Below are positions 9,481-18,189 of a stretch of 64,000 bases of DNA, piece by piece. Within the stretch, counting starts at the first letter, position 1, and every line of letters starts with the position of its first letter. Both the position numbers and the translations under genes were made by a program. The stretch is from Ensifer sesbaniae (GTDB lineage: Bacteria; Pseudomonadota; Alphaproteobacteria; Rhizobiales; Rhizobiaceae). The stretch covers positions 1,176,863 through 1,240,862 of the forward strand of contig NZ_JABEKU010000002.1 in NCBI RefSeq assembly GCF_013283665.1, read 5' to 3'. The notes below the pieces were generated by a model. It was not told where the DNA came from, did no database searches, and saw only the letters and a list, made by a program, of their open reading frames with translations.

Positions 9481-10541
9481 TCCGCGGCCTCCGTGATCGA
9501 ACCGGCCGACGCTGAGCGGTGGATAGCAATAATATCGGAGAGAAGAGCATAAGCGGTCTCGACCCGGCCAGCTCCCGGACCCGTTACCGTCACTGAACCG
9601 AGCATCTCAGTGGTGAAGGATACGGCGTTTATGGCGCCGCTCACTCCCGCGAGTGGGTGGTCGAGCGGCAGACGGCGCGGCGCGACAGATGCCTCGACGC
9701 TACCGTTCTCTAGACGCGCCGCCGAACCGATCAGCTTCCAGCGGTATCCCTCTTTGGCGGCTGTCTCTATGTCCATGGTGGTGAGCGCCGAAATTCCTTC
9801 ACAAGACACGTCCGTCGGTTTGAGCGCTGCGCCCAGCAGTTCATTTGCCAGAATGACCACCTTGAGACGAACGTCGTAGCCTTCAACATCAGCGGTCGGA
9901 TCAGCCTCGGCGTAGCCGAACCCCTGGGCCTCTTTGACCGCCGCAGAAAAACCGAGCCCGGCCTCCATGCGACCGAGTACAAAATTGGAGGTGCCGTTGA
10001 GGATGCCTTCGAATCCGCTGAGGCCAGCGCCGGCAAGTGCGTTCTTCGCCAAACGTATCACGGGTGTTCCGCTCATGACGGCCCCTTCATACTCGAAATG
10101 AACATGGTTGCGACGAGCCACTGCCTTGAGATCGGCAGCAGCAAGGGCCACCGGGCCCTTATTGGTCGTGACAACATGCTTATGATTCTCGAGCGCCCAA
10201 CGGCAATGGGAAACGGCCGGTTCTCCGTCGCGAGGGTTTGTGAAGGTGGCCTCGACAACTATGTCAGCAGGCGCCTGCCGGATGACTTTTTCGTTGTCCG
10301 CTTCCGCAGATCCACCGGAAAGCCTGGCGAAGCCGCCCTTCTCGAAATTGGTCTCAACGAGCATTCGTGCATCAATGCCATTTCGCGAGACGACGGAGCC
10401 GAGATTAAGATCGGTCACCGCGACAATGTTGAGCCGGAAGCCGAGTTCCGATTGCCAGAGCTCGTTTCGCTCGGCCACGAGCTGCGCGAGAGCGCGGTTG
10501 ACTCCACCGAATCCGATAAGAGCTATGTTGTACTGTACCAT
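9477..10541 (-). CDS. Homoserine dehydrogenase lacking the ACT regulatory domain
   Basis: The 354-residue enzyme starts with a dinucleotide-binding fold ([18 protein letters not shown]) and carries the homoserine dehydrogenase signature [19 protein letters not shown] followed by the catalytic Lys in [25 protein letters not shown] is also diagnostic. Biosynthetic bacterial Hom is usually about 430 residues with a C-terminal ACT domain for threonine feedback. This protein ends after the catalytic domain, so it should not be feedback-inhibited, which fits a catabolic role (homoserine to aspartate semialdehyde). It is the first gene of the minus-strand operon, divergent from an Lrp regulator. Confidence 0.88.
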   Translation of the reverse strand: MVQYNIALIGFGGVNRALAQLVAERNELWQSELGFRLNIVAVTDLNLGSVVSRNGIDARMLVETNFEKGGFARLSGGSAEADNEKVIRQAPADIVVEATFTNPRDGEPAVSHCRWALENHKHVVTTNKGPVALAAADLKAVARRNHVHFEYEGAVMSGTPVIRLAKNALAGAGLSGFEGILNGTSNFVLGRMEAGLGFSAAVKEAQGFGYAEADPTADVEGYDVRLKVVILANELLGAALKPTDVSCEGISALTTMDIETAAKEGYRWKLIGSAARLENGSVEASVAPRRLPLDHPLAGVSGAINAVSFTTEMLGSVTVTGPGAGRVETAYALLSDIIAIHRSASAGSITEAAE

Positions 10542-10714
10542 GTCGGTTCCTCATCCTGGGCGATGAGAAGAGCATGACTGCCGGCAAACGCAGCAGGAAG
10601 CTTCCGAAACGGCCAAAAATCTGGCCGCTTTGACAAGCGTGCGCGACAACTGCGCAAATGTGGCAGAAAGCGTGGTAGTGCAGAGGCGGCCAAGGAAATG
10701 CCTGGGATGAGAAA
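10542..10714. promoter_or_regulatory. Divergent promoter region between hom-like gene and lrp
   Basis: The 173-base gap separates the minus-strand homoserine operon from the plus-strand Lrp gene and must hold promoters in both directions. A weak sigma-70-like TTGACA lies near 10632. Repeated TGCGC steps (GTGCGCGACAACTGCGC) form an imperfect dyad that could be a regulator site. Lrp-family proteins commonly control divergent operons from such gaps. The exact boxes are not resolved. Confidence 0.5.
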
Positions 10715-11182
10715 ATGGAACCGATTGACGACTTCGACCGCAGGATTTTGAGCATCATACAGGTTGACTGCCAGATGAAGGCGGAGGCCATCGGCGACTT
10801 AGTGGGTTTGTCCGCATCAGCCGTGCAGCGTCGCCTGAAAAGGATGCGGGACTCAAACATCATTACCGCCGAGATTGCTATCATCGACCGCAAAGTCGCC
10901 GGCAACCCCATGACGTTTATCGCCGGAATGGAGATCGAACGCGAGAACTACGACGCCCTGTCGAAGTTTCGCGTCTGGCTTGCCAAACAGGAACATATCC
11001 AACAGGTCTACTATGTGACCGGTGCAGTGGACTTAATCGCGATTATCACGGCTCGGGACGTTGGCCAATATGACGAGATCACTGCCAACTTGATGTCAGA
11101 AAACCCGCAGATCAAGCGCATTCACACCAATGTCGTGCTAAAAGATATTAAGCTCGGGATGTTCGTACCGGTCGCAAGCTAG
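10715..11182 (+). CDS. Lrp/AsnC family transcriptional regulator of the homoserine operon
   Basis: The 155-residue protein has an N-terminal winged helix-turn-helix (FDRRILSIIQVDCQMKAEAI, then VGLSASAVQRRLKRMRDSNI) and a C-terminal RAM/AsnC ligand domain (QQVYYVTGAVDLIAIITARD). Its position divergent from the catabolic operon, sharing one short promoter gap, makes it the probable local activator or repressor responding to homoserine or a pathway amino acid. The ATG at 10715 gives the family's usual length. The gene is intact, and the rhizobial dif-like repeat begins 54 bases after its stop. Confidence 0.92.
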   Translation: MEPIDDFDRRILSIIQVDCQMKAEAIGDLVGLSASAVQRRLKRMRDSNIITAEIAIIDRKVAGNPMTFIAGMEIERENYDALSKFRVWLAKQEHIQQVYYVTGAVDLIAIITARDVGQYDEITANLMSENPQIKRIHTNVVLKDIKLGMFVPVAS

Positions 11183-11235
11183 TCCAAGCGCTCCCGCGCT
11201 ACAAGGACGCAAGCTGACCGCAGATTCGCGGCGCC

Positions 11236-11262
11236 TTCCGGTGGATACATTATGCGATCTTC
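11236..11262 (+). repeat. dif-like repeat, copy 1
   Basis: This is one of three copies in the window of a motif with invariant core GATACATTATGCG, preceded by TTCCRG plus two variable bases and followed a few bases later by TTC. The other copies are at 34438 and 35321, in the same orientation. Read on the minus strand the core is CGCATAATGTATC, which matches the XerC half and the spacer of the E. coli dif site (CGCATAATGTAT). The other half matches poorly. This copy lies between the homoserine operon and the IS110 remnant. Function as a recombination site is an inference. Confidence 0.7.
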
Positions 11263-11398
11263 TGTAACGGGCGTTGCGTCAATCCCTTGTGCGCTCAATC
11301 CCTCGCCGAGTGCTTGCTTCTGTTGGGGTGGACGGCCCCCAACGGCATCGAATGTGCCAGAGGGAGTCGTTGTGAACTCAAGCAAAGGGAGCCGTCCG

Positions 11399-12001
11399 TG
11401 GACAAATTATTCGTATTGGCATGGATACGTCAAAACATGTCTTTCAATTGCATGGCGTCAACGCTGCTGAGCAACCGATCCTGCGCAAGAAGTTGCGCCG
11501 TAAGGAAATGATGGGCTTTTTCACGGAATGCCCGCCGACTGTGATTGCGATCGAAGCCTGCGGTGCTTCGCATCACTGGGCCCGGTCGCTGACCGCGCTC
11601 GGGCATGAGGTCAGACTGATCCCCCGCAGCTCGTGAAGCCTTACGTCAAACGTGGCAAAAATGACGCAGCTGATGCGGAAGCACTATGCGAGGCGATGAG
11701 CCGCCTAACAATGCGGTTCGTTCCGATGAAATCGGCGGATCAGCAAGCCGTACTGATGCTAGTTGGCATGCGCGAGCGCGTTGTTTCCGCACAAACGCAG
11801 CTTTCCAATACGATTCGCGGCCATGCGGCTGAGTTTGGGCTGACCGCCGGTAAAGGCATGTCCCATATCCCGCTACTGCTTGAACGGATCCTGATTGACG
11901 AAACCATTCCAGCCCTGGCACGCGATCTATTTGCATCTCTCGCTGACGAATTTCACTCCCGAAGAAGGACATACGGTCTTACGGTGAAAAGCCCGGCCTG
12001 A
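11399..12001 (+). pseudogene. IS110/IS1111-type transposase remnant, frameshifted and truncated
   Basis: Two reading frames together encode the N-terminal part of an IS110-family (DEDD) transposase. The first has IRIGMDTSKHVFQLHGVNA and IEACGASHHWARSL. The second has VKPYVKRGKNDAADAEALCE. They are joined by a one-base loss in the C-run near 11621-11625: one more C would restore the expected LIPPQLVKPYVKRG. The similarity stops after about 200 of the usual 340 or so residues (near ADEFHS), so the C-terminal catalytic half is gone. The element is dead. It marks past insertion beside the dif-like repeat at the edge of the catabolic island. Confidence 0.85.
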
Positions 12002-12006
12002 TAAGC

Positions 12007-12369
12007 CTAGTTTGCTTCGTCGATACAGACCGAGCGGATGTCGCCATTGCTTAGCGTCGTCTTGCACCGCTGGTTCGACTTGCAGTTAGGGTCACCGTTA
12101 GCCGTCACGACACCGCCAACGCGCTCACATTCCTGAGCAGTCAGTTCAGCAGAGCCGACCGTGGTCAGTGGGCCGGTTGCTCTATCCTTAACCGATGGCG
12201 CTTTCACCAGCGGCTTCTTGGTCTCTGCCACCAGAACCAAATCCGATGGATTTGCAGCGGTGGGGCTGGTCCAGGACGGACTGCCTGTCATGTTGATAGG
12301 CGCTGCGTGGATCGTCGTTGCAAAGCCTATTGAGAATGCGGCAACGGAAAGGAAGCGAGCCCGAGACAT
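12007..12369 (-). CDS. Small secreted Cys-containing protein, unknown function
   Basis: The 120-residue protein begins with a Sec signal peptide (MSRARFLSVAAFSIGFATTIHA, probable cleavage after HAA). It has a low-complexity linker and a C-terminal module of about 45 residues with four cysteines: LTAQECERVGGVV, then NGDPNCKSNQRCKTT and SVCIDEAN. Similar short periplasmic proteins with this C-terminal pattern occur widely in rhizobia, with no assigned function known to me. Two disulfides are likely. The gene stands alone between an IS remnant and a 600-base gap, and its codon use looks like that of the neighbours. Confidence 0.65.
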   Translation of the reverse strand: MSRARFLSVAAFSIGFATTIHAAPINMTGSPSWTSPTAANPSDLVLVAETKKPLVKAPSVKDRATGPLTTVGSAELTAQECERVGGVVTANGDPNCKSNQRCKTTLSNGDIRSVCIDEAN

Positions 12370-12979
12370 TCTTTGCCCTCTACAACCGGTGGTGAAGCTG
12401 GGGTTATGATATTAGCAGCAAATAGGGCGGCGCGGAATGCACGTGTCGTTTGGCAGATCCGCCTTTACCCACCCGCCTCGCCGCTTTGTTTATGCTACTC
12501 AAGCGACGAGGCGGAGCCTTTCGAAGCGACGCTCGGGCGAGTCGGCAACGCATATAATGGCAACCTCCGAAGACGACCAGTTTGTCGTTTGCGCAACAAC
12601 CACTTTCACTATCCGGTGAGCTGACGGATCGCCTTCGGCCCCAATTGAGACGCTCGGATCAAGAATCCGTTCTTCTCGCTTCCCGGGCGTTCAGATCAAA
12701 GGCAACAACGCGATCTCTCCATCCGCTTGAGACGACTGGAAGCCGGCAACATGCCGCTCAGTCCGGATGTCTCCTATCCCTCGCCTTGAAGGGATTCGAA
12801 CCAGCTTCGATTATGGTTAATTAAGCGAATTCGTTAATTAACAAAAATGCCGTTTCGTTTATTAATGCCCGTCCTATTACTGCAATACAGAACACGTGAA
12901 CATTACGGCTCGATACCGCCCCGTTATCGTCAACAAGAGGGAACCGCCTTCCGCTCTGCCTGGAGAAGCTGCGCTGCAG
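12370..12979. other. Intergenic region with a hairpin and an AT-rich inverted repeat
   Basis: I see no convincing gene in these 610 bases. A 14-bp near-perfect hairpin (CCGCCTCGCCGCTT at 12473 with AAGCGACGAGGCGG at 12501, one mismatch) could end transcription. A second dyad pairs GTTAATTAA at 12816 with TTAATTAAC at 12834 around a CGAATTCG centre, in an unusually AT-rich patch. That dyad may be an operator or a scar of an inserted element. Confidence 0.5.
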
Positions 12980-13828
12980 TCAGCCGAGCGCGTGGCTTGC
13001 CAACCCGTAGAGGTTCGGTCCCGGTACCACGACTGCGCCGCCTTTGCCCGGACGAGACATTGCGAGCACTGTGTCGAAGACGGCCAAGCCGGATTGCGAG
13101 AGGAATGTTGCGAAAGCGCCGGCCTCGACCGGTGTGTCGAGCCGCAGAAATTGACCTTCGTGGGTAGCGACATGATGCCGTATCACGGCGATGGCATCCG
13201 CATCATTTTCTGCCACGACCGGGCCAATGACATGCCCCCTGCCGAAACGACGGCAAAGTGCGAAAGCGCACAGCCGACCGCCGCGAACCAAGCCGTAGCC
13301 TAGGGACTGTGTAAAGAGCTTGCCGATCAGCGTCGCCCTCGAGGCACCGAATCCGCCCGCATCCAGCTCGACGACCGCAGCGAGGTCCTCCCCTTCCAGT
13401 CGCCGAACCAACGGCTGATCCGTTGGAGTAACAAAGTCGGTCGACCGGCGGGCCATGCCCTGGCATTGGTATATGGTCCGTATGGGCTCAAAACCGAGCG
13501 AATGATAAAGACGGCGGGATGCCCTTGTCGCATTGAGCCTCAGATCTCGTCCTCGGCTATCCGAAAGCACGTGGTCCATTAGCCATCGCCCGGCGCCGTT
13601 TGTCTGCAGCCGCGGCGAAGTAATCACCATGCCTATGGTCGCGAAATCATCGCCGTGCGGAAACCACATGGCCGAACCTGTCAGCCTGCCGATTTCGTCA
13701 AGCGCTATATAGCCTCGGCCGACCTCGCGCAGGAACTGCAAGTCTTCGGAGCGAAGCGGCCACCCGACGGAAACCGACAGAGCATGCAGTTGCTCGAGAT
13801 CGGCGCTCTCAATCCCAGCTATGCGCAT
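12980..13828 (-). CDS. GNAT-type acetyltransferase with C-terminal GNAT-like domain
   Basis: The 282-residue protein has an N-terminal GNAT fold (FATIGMVITSPRLQTNGAGR is the acetyl-CoA binding motif A region, then RLYHSLGFEPIRTIYQCQGM) and a second C-terminal GNAT-like/DUF1248-type domain (SLGYGLVRGGRLCAFALCRR, RGHVIGPVVAENDADAI). It is a paralogue of the gene at 23323, which has the same architecture and length. That match supports the ATG at 13828 over a longer upstream start. The acceptor substrate is unknown. Bracketing the first half of a catabolic cluster with an M20 deacylase, it might acetylate a pathway amine. It is divergent from the M20 gene with a 289-base gap. Confidence 0.75.
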   Translation of the reverse strand: MRIAGIESADLEQLHALSVSVGWPLRSEDLQFLREVGRGYIALDEIGRLTGSAMWFPHGDDFATIGMVITSPRLQTNGAGRWLMDHVLSDSRGRDLRLNATRASRRLYHSLGFEPIRTIYQCQGMARRSTDFVTPTDQPLVRRLEGEDLAAVVELDAGGFGASRATLIGKLFTQSLGYGLVRGGRLCAFALCRRFGRGHVIGPVVAENDADAIAVIRHHVATHEGQFLRLDTPVEAGAFATFLSQSGLAVFDTVLAMSRPGKGGAVVVPGPNLYGLASHALG

Positions 13829-14117
13829 TTCGAAACTGTCAATGACTTTGGATTCGGATGTCGGTGTGTCCACCTCTTGCCTCCCGTCCTGCCGTCGCCC
13901 TGTCTCGTCCCGCACTCCAACCGGCACGCGGCCAAAACCTTTGTACGTTAGACTAGAACAGTACGCTCGATACAATTCACTTGAGAGGCCGCCTGACGCA
14001 ACACAATCCTCCAAATCCGACGCGCTTTCAGCATGTAAAGCCTGGCCAGGCTTTTACAGTACCAGGCATCGTCGACGACGCTGACCCCAGCGGAGATATG
14101 GATGCTGTGAGGACAAG

Positions 14118-15242
14118 ATGCAGGCAGTGGAAATACTCGAAAAACTCGTCGGCTTCCCCACCGTCGTCGGCACACCCAATGCTGACATCGTTGCCTGGAT
14201 TGGCGGCTATCTGCAAAGCCACGGCATTGCCGTCACGCTCCTTCCCGGCCCGGAGGGCGATCGGTCTAACCTGTTCGCCACGATCGGTCCGAAAGAGGTG
14301 CCGGGTTATATTCTGTCGGGTCACATGGACGTCGTTCCGGCGACCGAAAGCGGCTGGACGGGCGATCCCTTTCATCTGCGTCAGGAGTCGGACCGACTTT
14401 ATGGACGGGGCGCCACCGACATGAAGGGTTTCTTGGCCGCCGCCCTCGCCGCCGCGCCAAAGCTCGCCGAGATGCACCTGCGCCGGCCCATCCACTTTGC
14501 CTTCTCCTATGACGAGGAGGCCGGCTGCCGTGGAGTACCGCATATGATCGAACGCCTGCCGAAACTCTGCGAAAAACCCCTCGGCGCGCTCATCGGCGAG
14601 CCGAGCGGCATGCGGGCGATCCGGGCGCACAAGGGCAAGTCGGCAGCGAGGCTTTCGGTGAAGGGCCGTTCCGGGCACTCCTCGCGTCCGGACCAGGGGC
14701 TGAATGCCATCCATGCCATGGCGAAAGTGCTTACCTCTGCTGCCGGAGAAGCTGACCGGCTGACCCGCGGCCCGTTTGAAGACGTATTTGAGCCGCCTTA
14801 CTCTTCCCTCCAGATTGGCACTGTCCAAGGCGGCCAAGCAGTCAATATCATTCCGGAGACCTGCGAGGCGGAATTCGAGGCGCGTGCGATTTCCGGCGTC
14901 GATCCGGCGGACCTGCTAAGCCCTGTGCGAGGGACTGCAGAGAAACTCAGGGAACTTGGTTTCACAGTCGAATGGCAAGAGCTCAGCGCTTATCCAGCGC
15001 TCTTTCTCCCCGCCGATGCGCCGCTCGCAACGCTTCTGGAGGAACTGACCGACCTCGTGTCTCTCCCGGCTGTCAGTTACGGCACCGAAGCCGGGCTTTT
15101 CCAGCAGGCCGGCATCGACGCGATCATCTGCGGCCCCGGCGAGATTGACCGCGCCCACAAGCCGAACGAATACATCCTCACCGACGAACTCGCTGCCTGC
15201 CAGGCGATGATCGAGCGGCTCGGTGAGCGTTGTCGCGCCTGA
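14118..15242 (+). CDS. M20 family metallo-deacylase (ArgE-like acetylornithine deacetylase)
   Basis: The 374-residue protein is an M20/ArgE-DapE peptidase-fold enzyme. Metal and catalytic motifs are visible: [14 protein letters not shown], then [20 protein letters not shown], the catalytic Glu pair in [25 protein letters not shown], and the final metal His in [12 protein letters not shown]. The dimerisation domain is present ([16 protein letters not shown]). Such enzymes hydrolyse N-acyl bonds of amino acids. Being first in a catabolic operon, separate from arginine biosynthesis, it probably deacylates an imported N-acyl amino acid or amine. The next gene starts 23 bases downstream. Confidence 0.85.
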   Translation: MQAVEILEKLVGFPTVVGTPNADIVAWIGGYLQSHGIAVTLLPGPEGDRSNLFATIGPKEVPGYILSGHMDVVPATESGWTGDPFHLRQESDRLYGRGATDMKGFLAAALAAAPKLAEMHLRRPIHFAFSYDEEAGCRGVPHMIERLPKLCEKPLGALIGEPSGMRAIRAHKGKSAARLSVKGRSGHSSRPDQGLNAIHAMAKVLTSAAGEADRLTRGPFEDVFEPPYSSLQIGTVQGGQAVNIIPETCEAEFEARAISGVDPADLLSPVRGTAEKLRELGFTVEWQELSAYPALFLPADAPLATLLEELTDLVSLPAVSYGTEAGLFQQAGIDAIICGPGEIDRAHKPNEYILTDELAACQAMIERLGERCRA

Positions 15243-15264
15243 GGCATCAAGGCGGAGACGCGCA

Positions 15265-16188
15265 ATGACCTTCCTCTTCAATTCCGACGCAAAACGCGGT
15301 GCGATCTTCGCCAAAGCTTTTTCGCGTGAGCTTCCGGACGTTCCTTTCGCCACGGATGCGGCGGCGGTCGATCCAGATGCGGTGCGCTACCTGATCACCT
15401 GGACGGTTCCGGAAGATCTTTCGCGCTATCGCAACCTTGAAATCCTCTTTTCGATCGGCGCCGGCGTCGACCAGTTCCGCATCGAGGCCGTTCCGCCGCG
15501 TGTGAAGGTCGTGCGCATGGTTGAGGACGGCATCATCCGGATGATGCAGGAATATGTGACACTTGCCGTACTCGCGCTCCATCGCAATTTGCCGGCCTAT
15601 TTGGACCAGCAGCGCAGCCAACATTGGCAGGCCATTTCCCAGATTCAGGCGTCGGAACGCCGCATCGGCGTGCTCGGCCTCGGCATGCTCGGCACCGCGG
15701 TTCTCGAACGATTGAAGCCCTTCGGCTTTTCCCTATCCGGCTGGAGCCGCAGCGCGCACGAACTCGAGGGTGTCAGATGCCTGCACGGTGCTGACGGTCT
15801 CGACAATCTGTTGGCCGACACCGACATCCTCATCTGTCTCATTCCTCTAACCGACGAGACGCGCGGTTTCCTCGATGCCGAGCTCTTCGCCAAGCTCCCG
15901 GCCGGTGCGGCGCTCGTTCATGTCGGCCGCGGTCCGCAGCTCGATCATCAGGCACTTCTCGACGCACTCGACAGCGGCCATCTCTCCGGCGCCCTCATCG
16001 ACGTCACCGACCCCGAGCCGCTTCCGGCGGACCATGCCATCTGGCGCCATTCGAAGATTCTGCTGACGCCGCACATAGCGAGCGTGACTCAACCGGAAAC
16101 CGCCGCCAAGGCCGTGATCGAGAACATCAGACGCCACCGCTCGGGTCTCGATCCGGTCGGGCTCGTTGATCGCGGCCGCGGCTATTGA
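15265..16188 (+). CDS. D-2-hydroxyacid dehydrogenase (GhrA-type glyoxylate/hydroxypyruvate reductase)
   Basis: The 307-residue enzyme has the NAD(P)-binding motif [20 protein letters not shown], the arginine region [14 protein letters not shown] and the catalytic His in the [17 protein letters not shown] segment. These are characteristic of the GhrA branch of 2-hydroxyacid dehydrogenases. It reduces 2-keto acids such as glyoxylate or hydroxypyruvate, or oxidises the reverse. The ATG at 15265 is chosen; an upstream GTG overlapping the M20 gene would add 14 unconserved residues. In the operon it could recycle a keto acid released by transamination or oxidation. Confidence 0.85.
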   Translation: MTFLFNSDAKRGAIFAKAFSRELPDVPFATDAAAVDPDAVRYLITWTVPEDLSRYRNLEILFSIGAGVDQFRIEAVPPRVKVVRMVEDGIIRMMQEYVTLAVLALHRNLPAYLDQQRSQHWQAISQIQASERRIGVLGLGMLGTAVLERLKPFGFSLSGWSRSAHELEGVRCLHGADGLDNLLADTDILICLIPLTDETRGFLDAELFAKLPAGAALVHVGRGPQLDHQALLDALDSGHLSGALIDVTDPEPLPADHAIWRHSKILLTPHIASVTQPETAAKAVIENIRRHRSGLDPVGLVDRGRGY

Positions 16189-16212
16189 ATTCCACCCCAG
16201 GAAAGGAAAGCC

Positions 16213-16569
16213 ATGTCACTCCTGAAGACCATCGATACCAACCCCTCCTTCGCGCCGCGGGAATCCCGTCCCCTTCCGGAGCGCCTCATCTCCGGCGACC
16301 CCTCTTTCAAGACATGGGCTCAGGATGTCGCCCGTGGCGAAATGATCCACACCGGAATCTGGGAGGCGACGCCCGGCGAGACGCGCTCGATCAAGGGCGA
16401 GACCTTCGAGTTCTGCCATATCCTTTCCGGCGTCATTGAACTCACGCCCGAAGGCGGCGAGCCGGTCACCTACACGGCCGGCGACAGCTTCGTCATGAAG
16501 CCGGGCTTCGTCGGTATCTGGAAGACGATCGAGACGGTGCGCAAGGTCTACGTGACCGTGATGGCTTGA
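16213..16569 (+). CDS. Cupin-domain protein (DUF861 type)
   Basis: The 118-residue single-domain cupin contains the first cupin motif region WEATPGETRSIKGETFEFCH with LSGVIELTP, and the second GDSFVMKPGFVGIWKTIETV. This matches the (S)-ureidoglycine aminohydrolase/EutQ-like DUF861 group. The beta-barrel could bind a small acid or metal, but the usual metal His set is poorly kept (one His in FCH), so catalysis is uncertain. Small cupins of this type often accompany FAD amine oxidases and aldehyde dehydrogenases in amine catabolic operons. RBS GGAAAGGAAAG precedes the ATG. Confidence 0.8.
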   Translation: MSLLKTIDTNPSFAPRESRPLPERLISGDPSFKTWAQDVARGEMIHTGIWEATPGETRSIKGETFEFCHILSGVIELTPEGGEPVTYTAGDSFVMKPGFVGIWKTIETVRKVYVTVMA

Positions 16570-16716
16570 GCGATCGGGCGGGGTTATCCGACCCCGCCAA
16601 ACAATACACTGCGCGGCGGCTGCAAAACGGTGTTTTCCGCCGCGCCACCTCCACCAACAAACCAAGCGACTACCTCAGTTTTGCTAGCTTCGACTGCAGT
16701 TATCCGAGGTATCCGC

Positions 16717-18180
16717 ATGGCACTGAGTTTCGACCCTGACACCGTCCACCTCCCTATCGGTCACTTCATCGGCGACCGGATGATCCCTGCCGACGGGGTC
16801 ATCGACATGCATCGTCCATCCGATGGCAAAGCCTATGCCAGCTGTCCGCTCGCGGATGTGGCACTCGTCGACCGCGCTGTCGAAACCGCCAAGAATGCGC
16901 TGAAGGCTAGCAACTGGGGCGGCGTGCGTCCACGCGAGCGGACAGTCGTGCTGCAGCGCTGGGCCGACCTGATCGAAAGGGAGGCGGAAACCCTCGCCAA
17001 GCTCGAGGCGCTTTCCTCGACGCGTCCCGTTGGTCACCTCGTCGCCGGCGATGTCGCTGTCAGCGCCGAGCAGATCCGGTTCTTTGCGGAGTTCGCCGAT
17101 AAGGAAGGAAGCGACCTCGTGCCGACCGACGACGGTAGTCTCGGCATGGTCATGACGGAGCCCTATGGCGTCGTTGCCGCCATCACCCCGTGGAATTTTC
17201 CCATTTCGATGGCCGCCTGGAAGCTCGGCCCCGCGCTTGCGGCCGGCAATGCCGTGGTACTGAAGCCGTCGGAATTGACGCCGTTTTCGACCGTCTATCT
17301 CGCCGAACTCGCGATCCGCTCCGGCCTGCCGGCTGGTCTCGTTAATATCGTGCTGGGCGACGGTCCGGTGACCGGCACTGCCCTCACCGGCCATCCAGAC
17401 ATCGCCAAGGTCAGCTTCACCGGCTCGACCGGCGCCGGTTCAGCCATCATGGCTAACATCGCCCGCACCGGGGTCAAACCCATGACGCTTGAACTTGGCG
17501 GAAAGAGTCCTCAACTCGTGTTCGCCGACGCGGACCTCGACAAGGCGGCCGCCGCGATCGCACAGAGCATCCTCTCCAATGCCGGCCAGGCCTGCGTCGC
17601 CGGCTCTCGCCTAATCGTCGAGGAGGGTGCTGCTGCGCCGCTCGCCGAGGCGATCGTCAGACGCATGAGAGCGGCGAAGGCGGGGCCGACCTGGCACGAG
17701 GCAACCGAATACTCGCCGATCATCTCGAAGCGCCAGTTGAACCGCATCCACGGCATCGTCGAGGCTGCCGTTGCAGCGGGCGGCGAATGCCTGTTCGGGG
17801 GCGCGCCAATGGATGCGCCCGGCTACTTCTATCAGCCGACGTTGATGGCCGTGCGCGACAGTTCCTCGCCAGCGATAACTGAAGAAATCTTCGGTCCGGT
17901 CCTGACCATGCAGACCTTTGCCGACGAAGAGGAGGCCGTGGCGCTCGCCGATCACCCGACCTACGGCCTGGCCGCCGGCCTTTTCACCCGTGACCTGTCG
18001 CGCGCCCTCCGGCTTACGCGGCGACTCCAGGCAGGCACCGTTTGGGTCAACCGGTACAGCCGCTCACGCGACCACATTCTGCCGACCGGCGGCTACAAGC
18101 GCTCCGGCATCGGCAAGGACCTCGGACGCGTAGCCTATCAAGCCAATCGCAAGAGCAAGAGCGTTCTCATCAACCTCTAG
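16717..18180 (+). CDS. NAD-dependent aldehyde dehydrogenase 1 (betaine/amino-aldehyde type)
   Basis: The 487-residue enzyme shows full ALDH motifs: ITPWNFPISMAAWKLGPALA, the cofactor loop KVSFTGSTGAGSAIM, the general base in LELGGKSPQLVFAD, and the catalytic Cys in NAGQACVAGSRLIV. The C-terminal end GYKRSGIGKDLGR is typical. It should oxidise an amino-aldehyde or similar product to the acid. The ATG at 16717 begins MALSFDPDTVHLPIGHFI, matching ALDH N-termini. The next gene follows after 9 bases. It is one of two ALDHs in the cluster, and the two are not close paralogues. Confidence 0.9.
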   Translation: MALSFDPDTVHLPIGHFIGDRMIPADGVIDMHRPSDGKAYASCPLADVALVDRAVETAKNALKASNWGGVRPRERTVVLQRWADLIEREAETLAKLEALSSTRPVGHLVAGDVAVSAEQIRFFAEFADKEGSDLVPTDDGSLGMVMTEPYGVVAAITPWNFPISMAAWKLGPALAAGNAVVLKPSELTPFSTVYLAELAIRSGLPAGLVNIVLGDGPVTGTALTGHPDIAKVSFTGSTGAGSAIMANIARTGVKPMTLELGGKSPQLVFADADLDKAAAAIAQSILSNAGQACVAGSRLIVEEGAAAPLAEAIVRRMRAAKAGPTWHEATEYSPIISKRQLNRIHGIVEAAVAAGGECLFGGAPMDAPGYFYQPTLMAVRDSSSPAITEEIFGPVLTMQTFADEEEAVALADHPTYGLAAGLFTRDLSRALRLTRRLQAGTVWVNRYSRSRDHILPTGGYKRSGIGKDLGRVAYQANRKSKSVLINL

Positions 18181-18189
18181 GAGCCTTCC

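Noticed and set aside
11615-11640. Possible programmed frameshift at a C-run in the IS110 transposase
   Set aside because: IS110 transposases are normally single-frame, and this copy also lacks its C-terminal half, so a mutation is simpler.
12785-12806. tRNA T-loop-like string (GGGATTCGAACC) suggesting a tRNA 3' end or attachment site
   Set aside because: The T-stem does not pair and no acceptor, anticodon or D arm can be folded on either side.
14118-15242. ArgE of arginine biosynthesis
   Set aside because: There are no arginine genes nearby, and it sits in a catabolic operon; the family includes many other N-acyl amino-acid deacylases.
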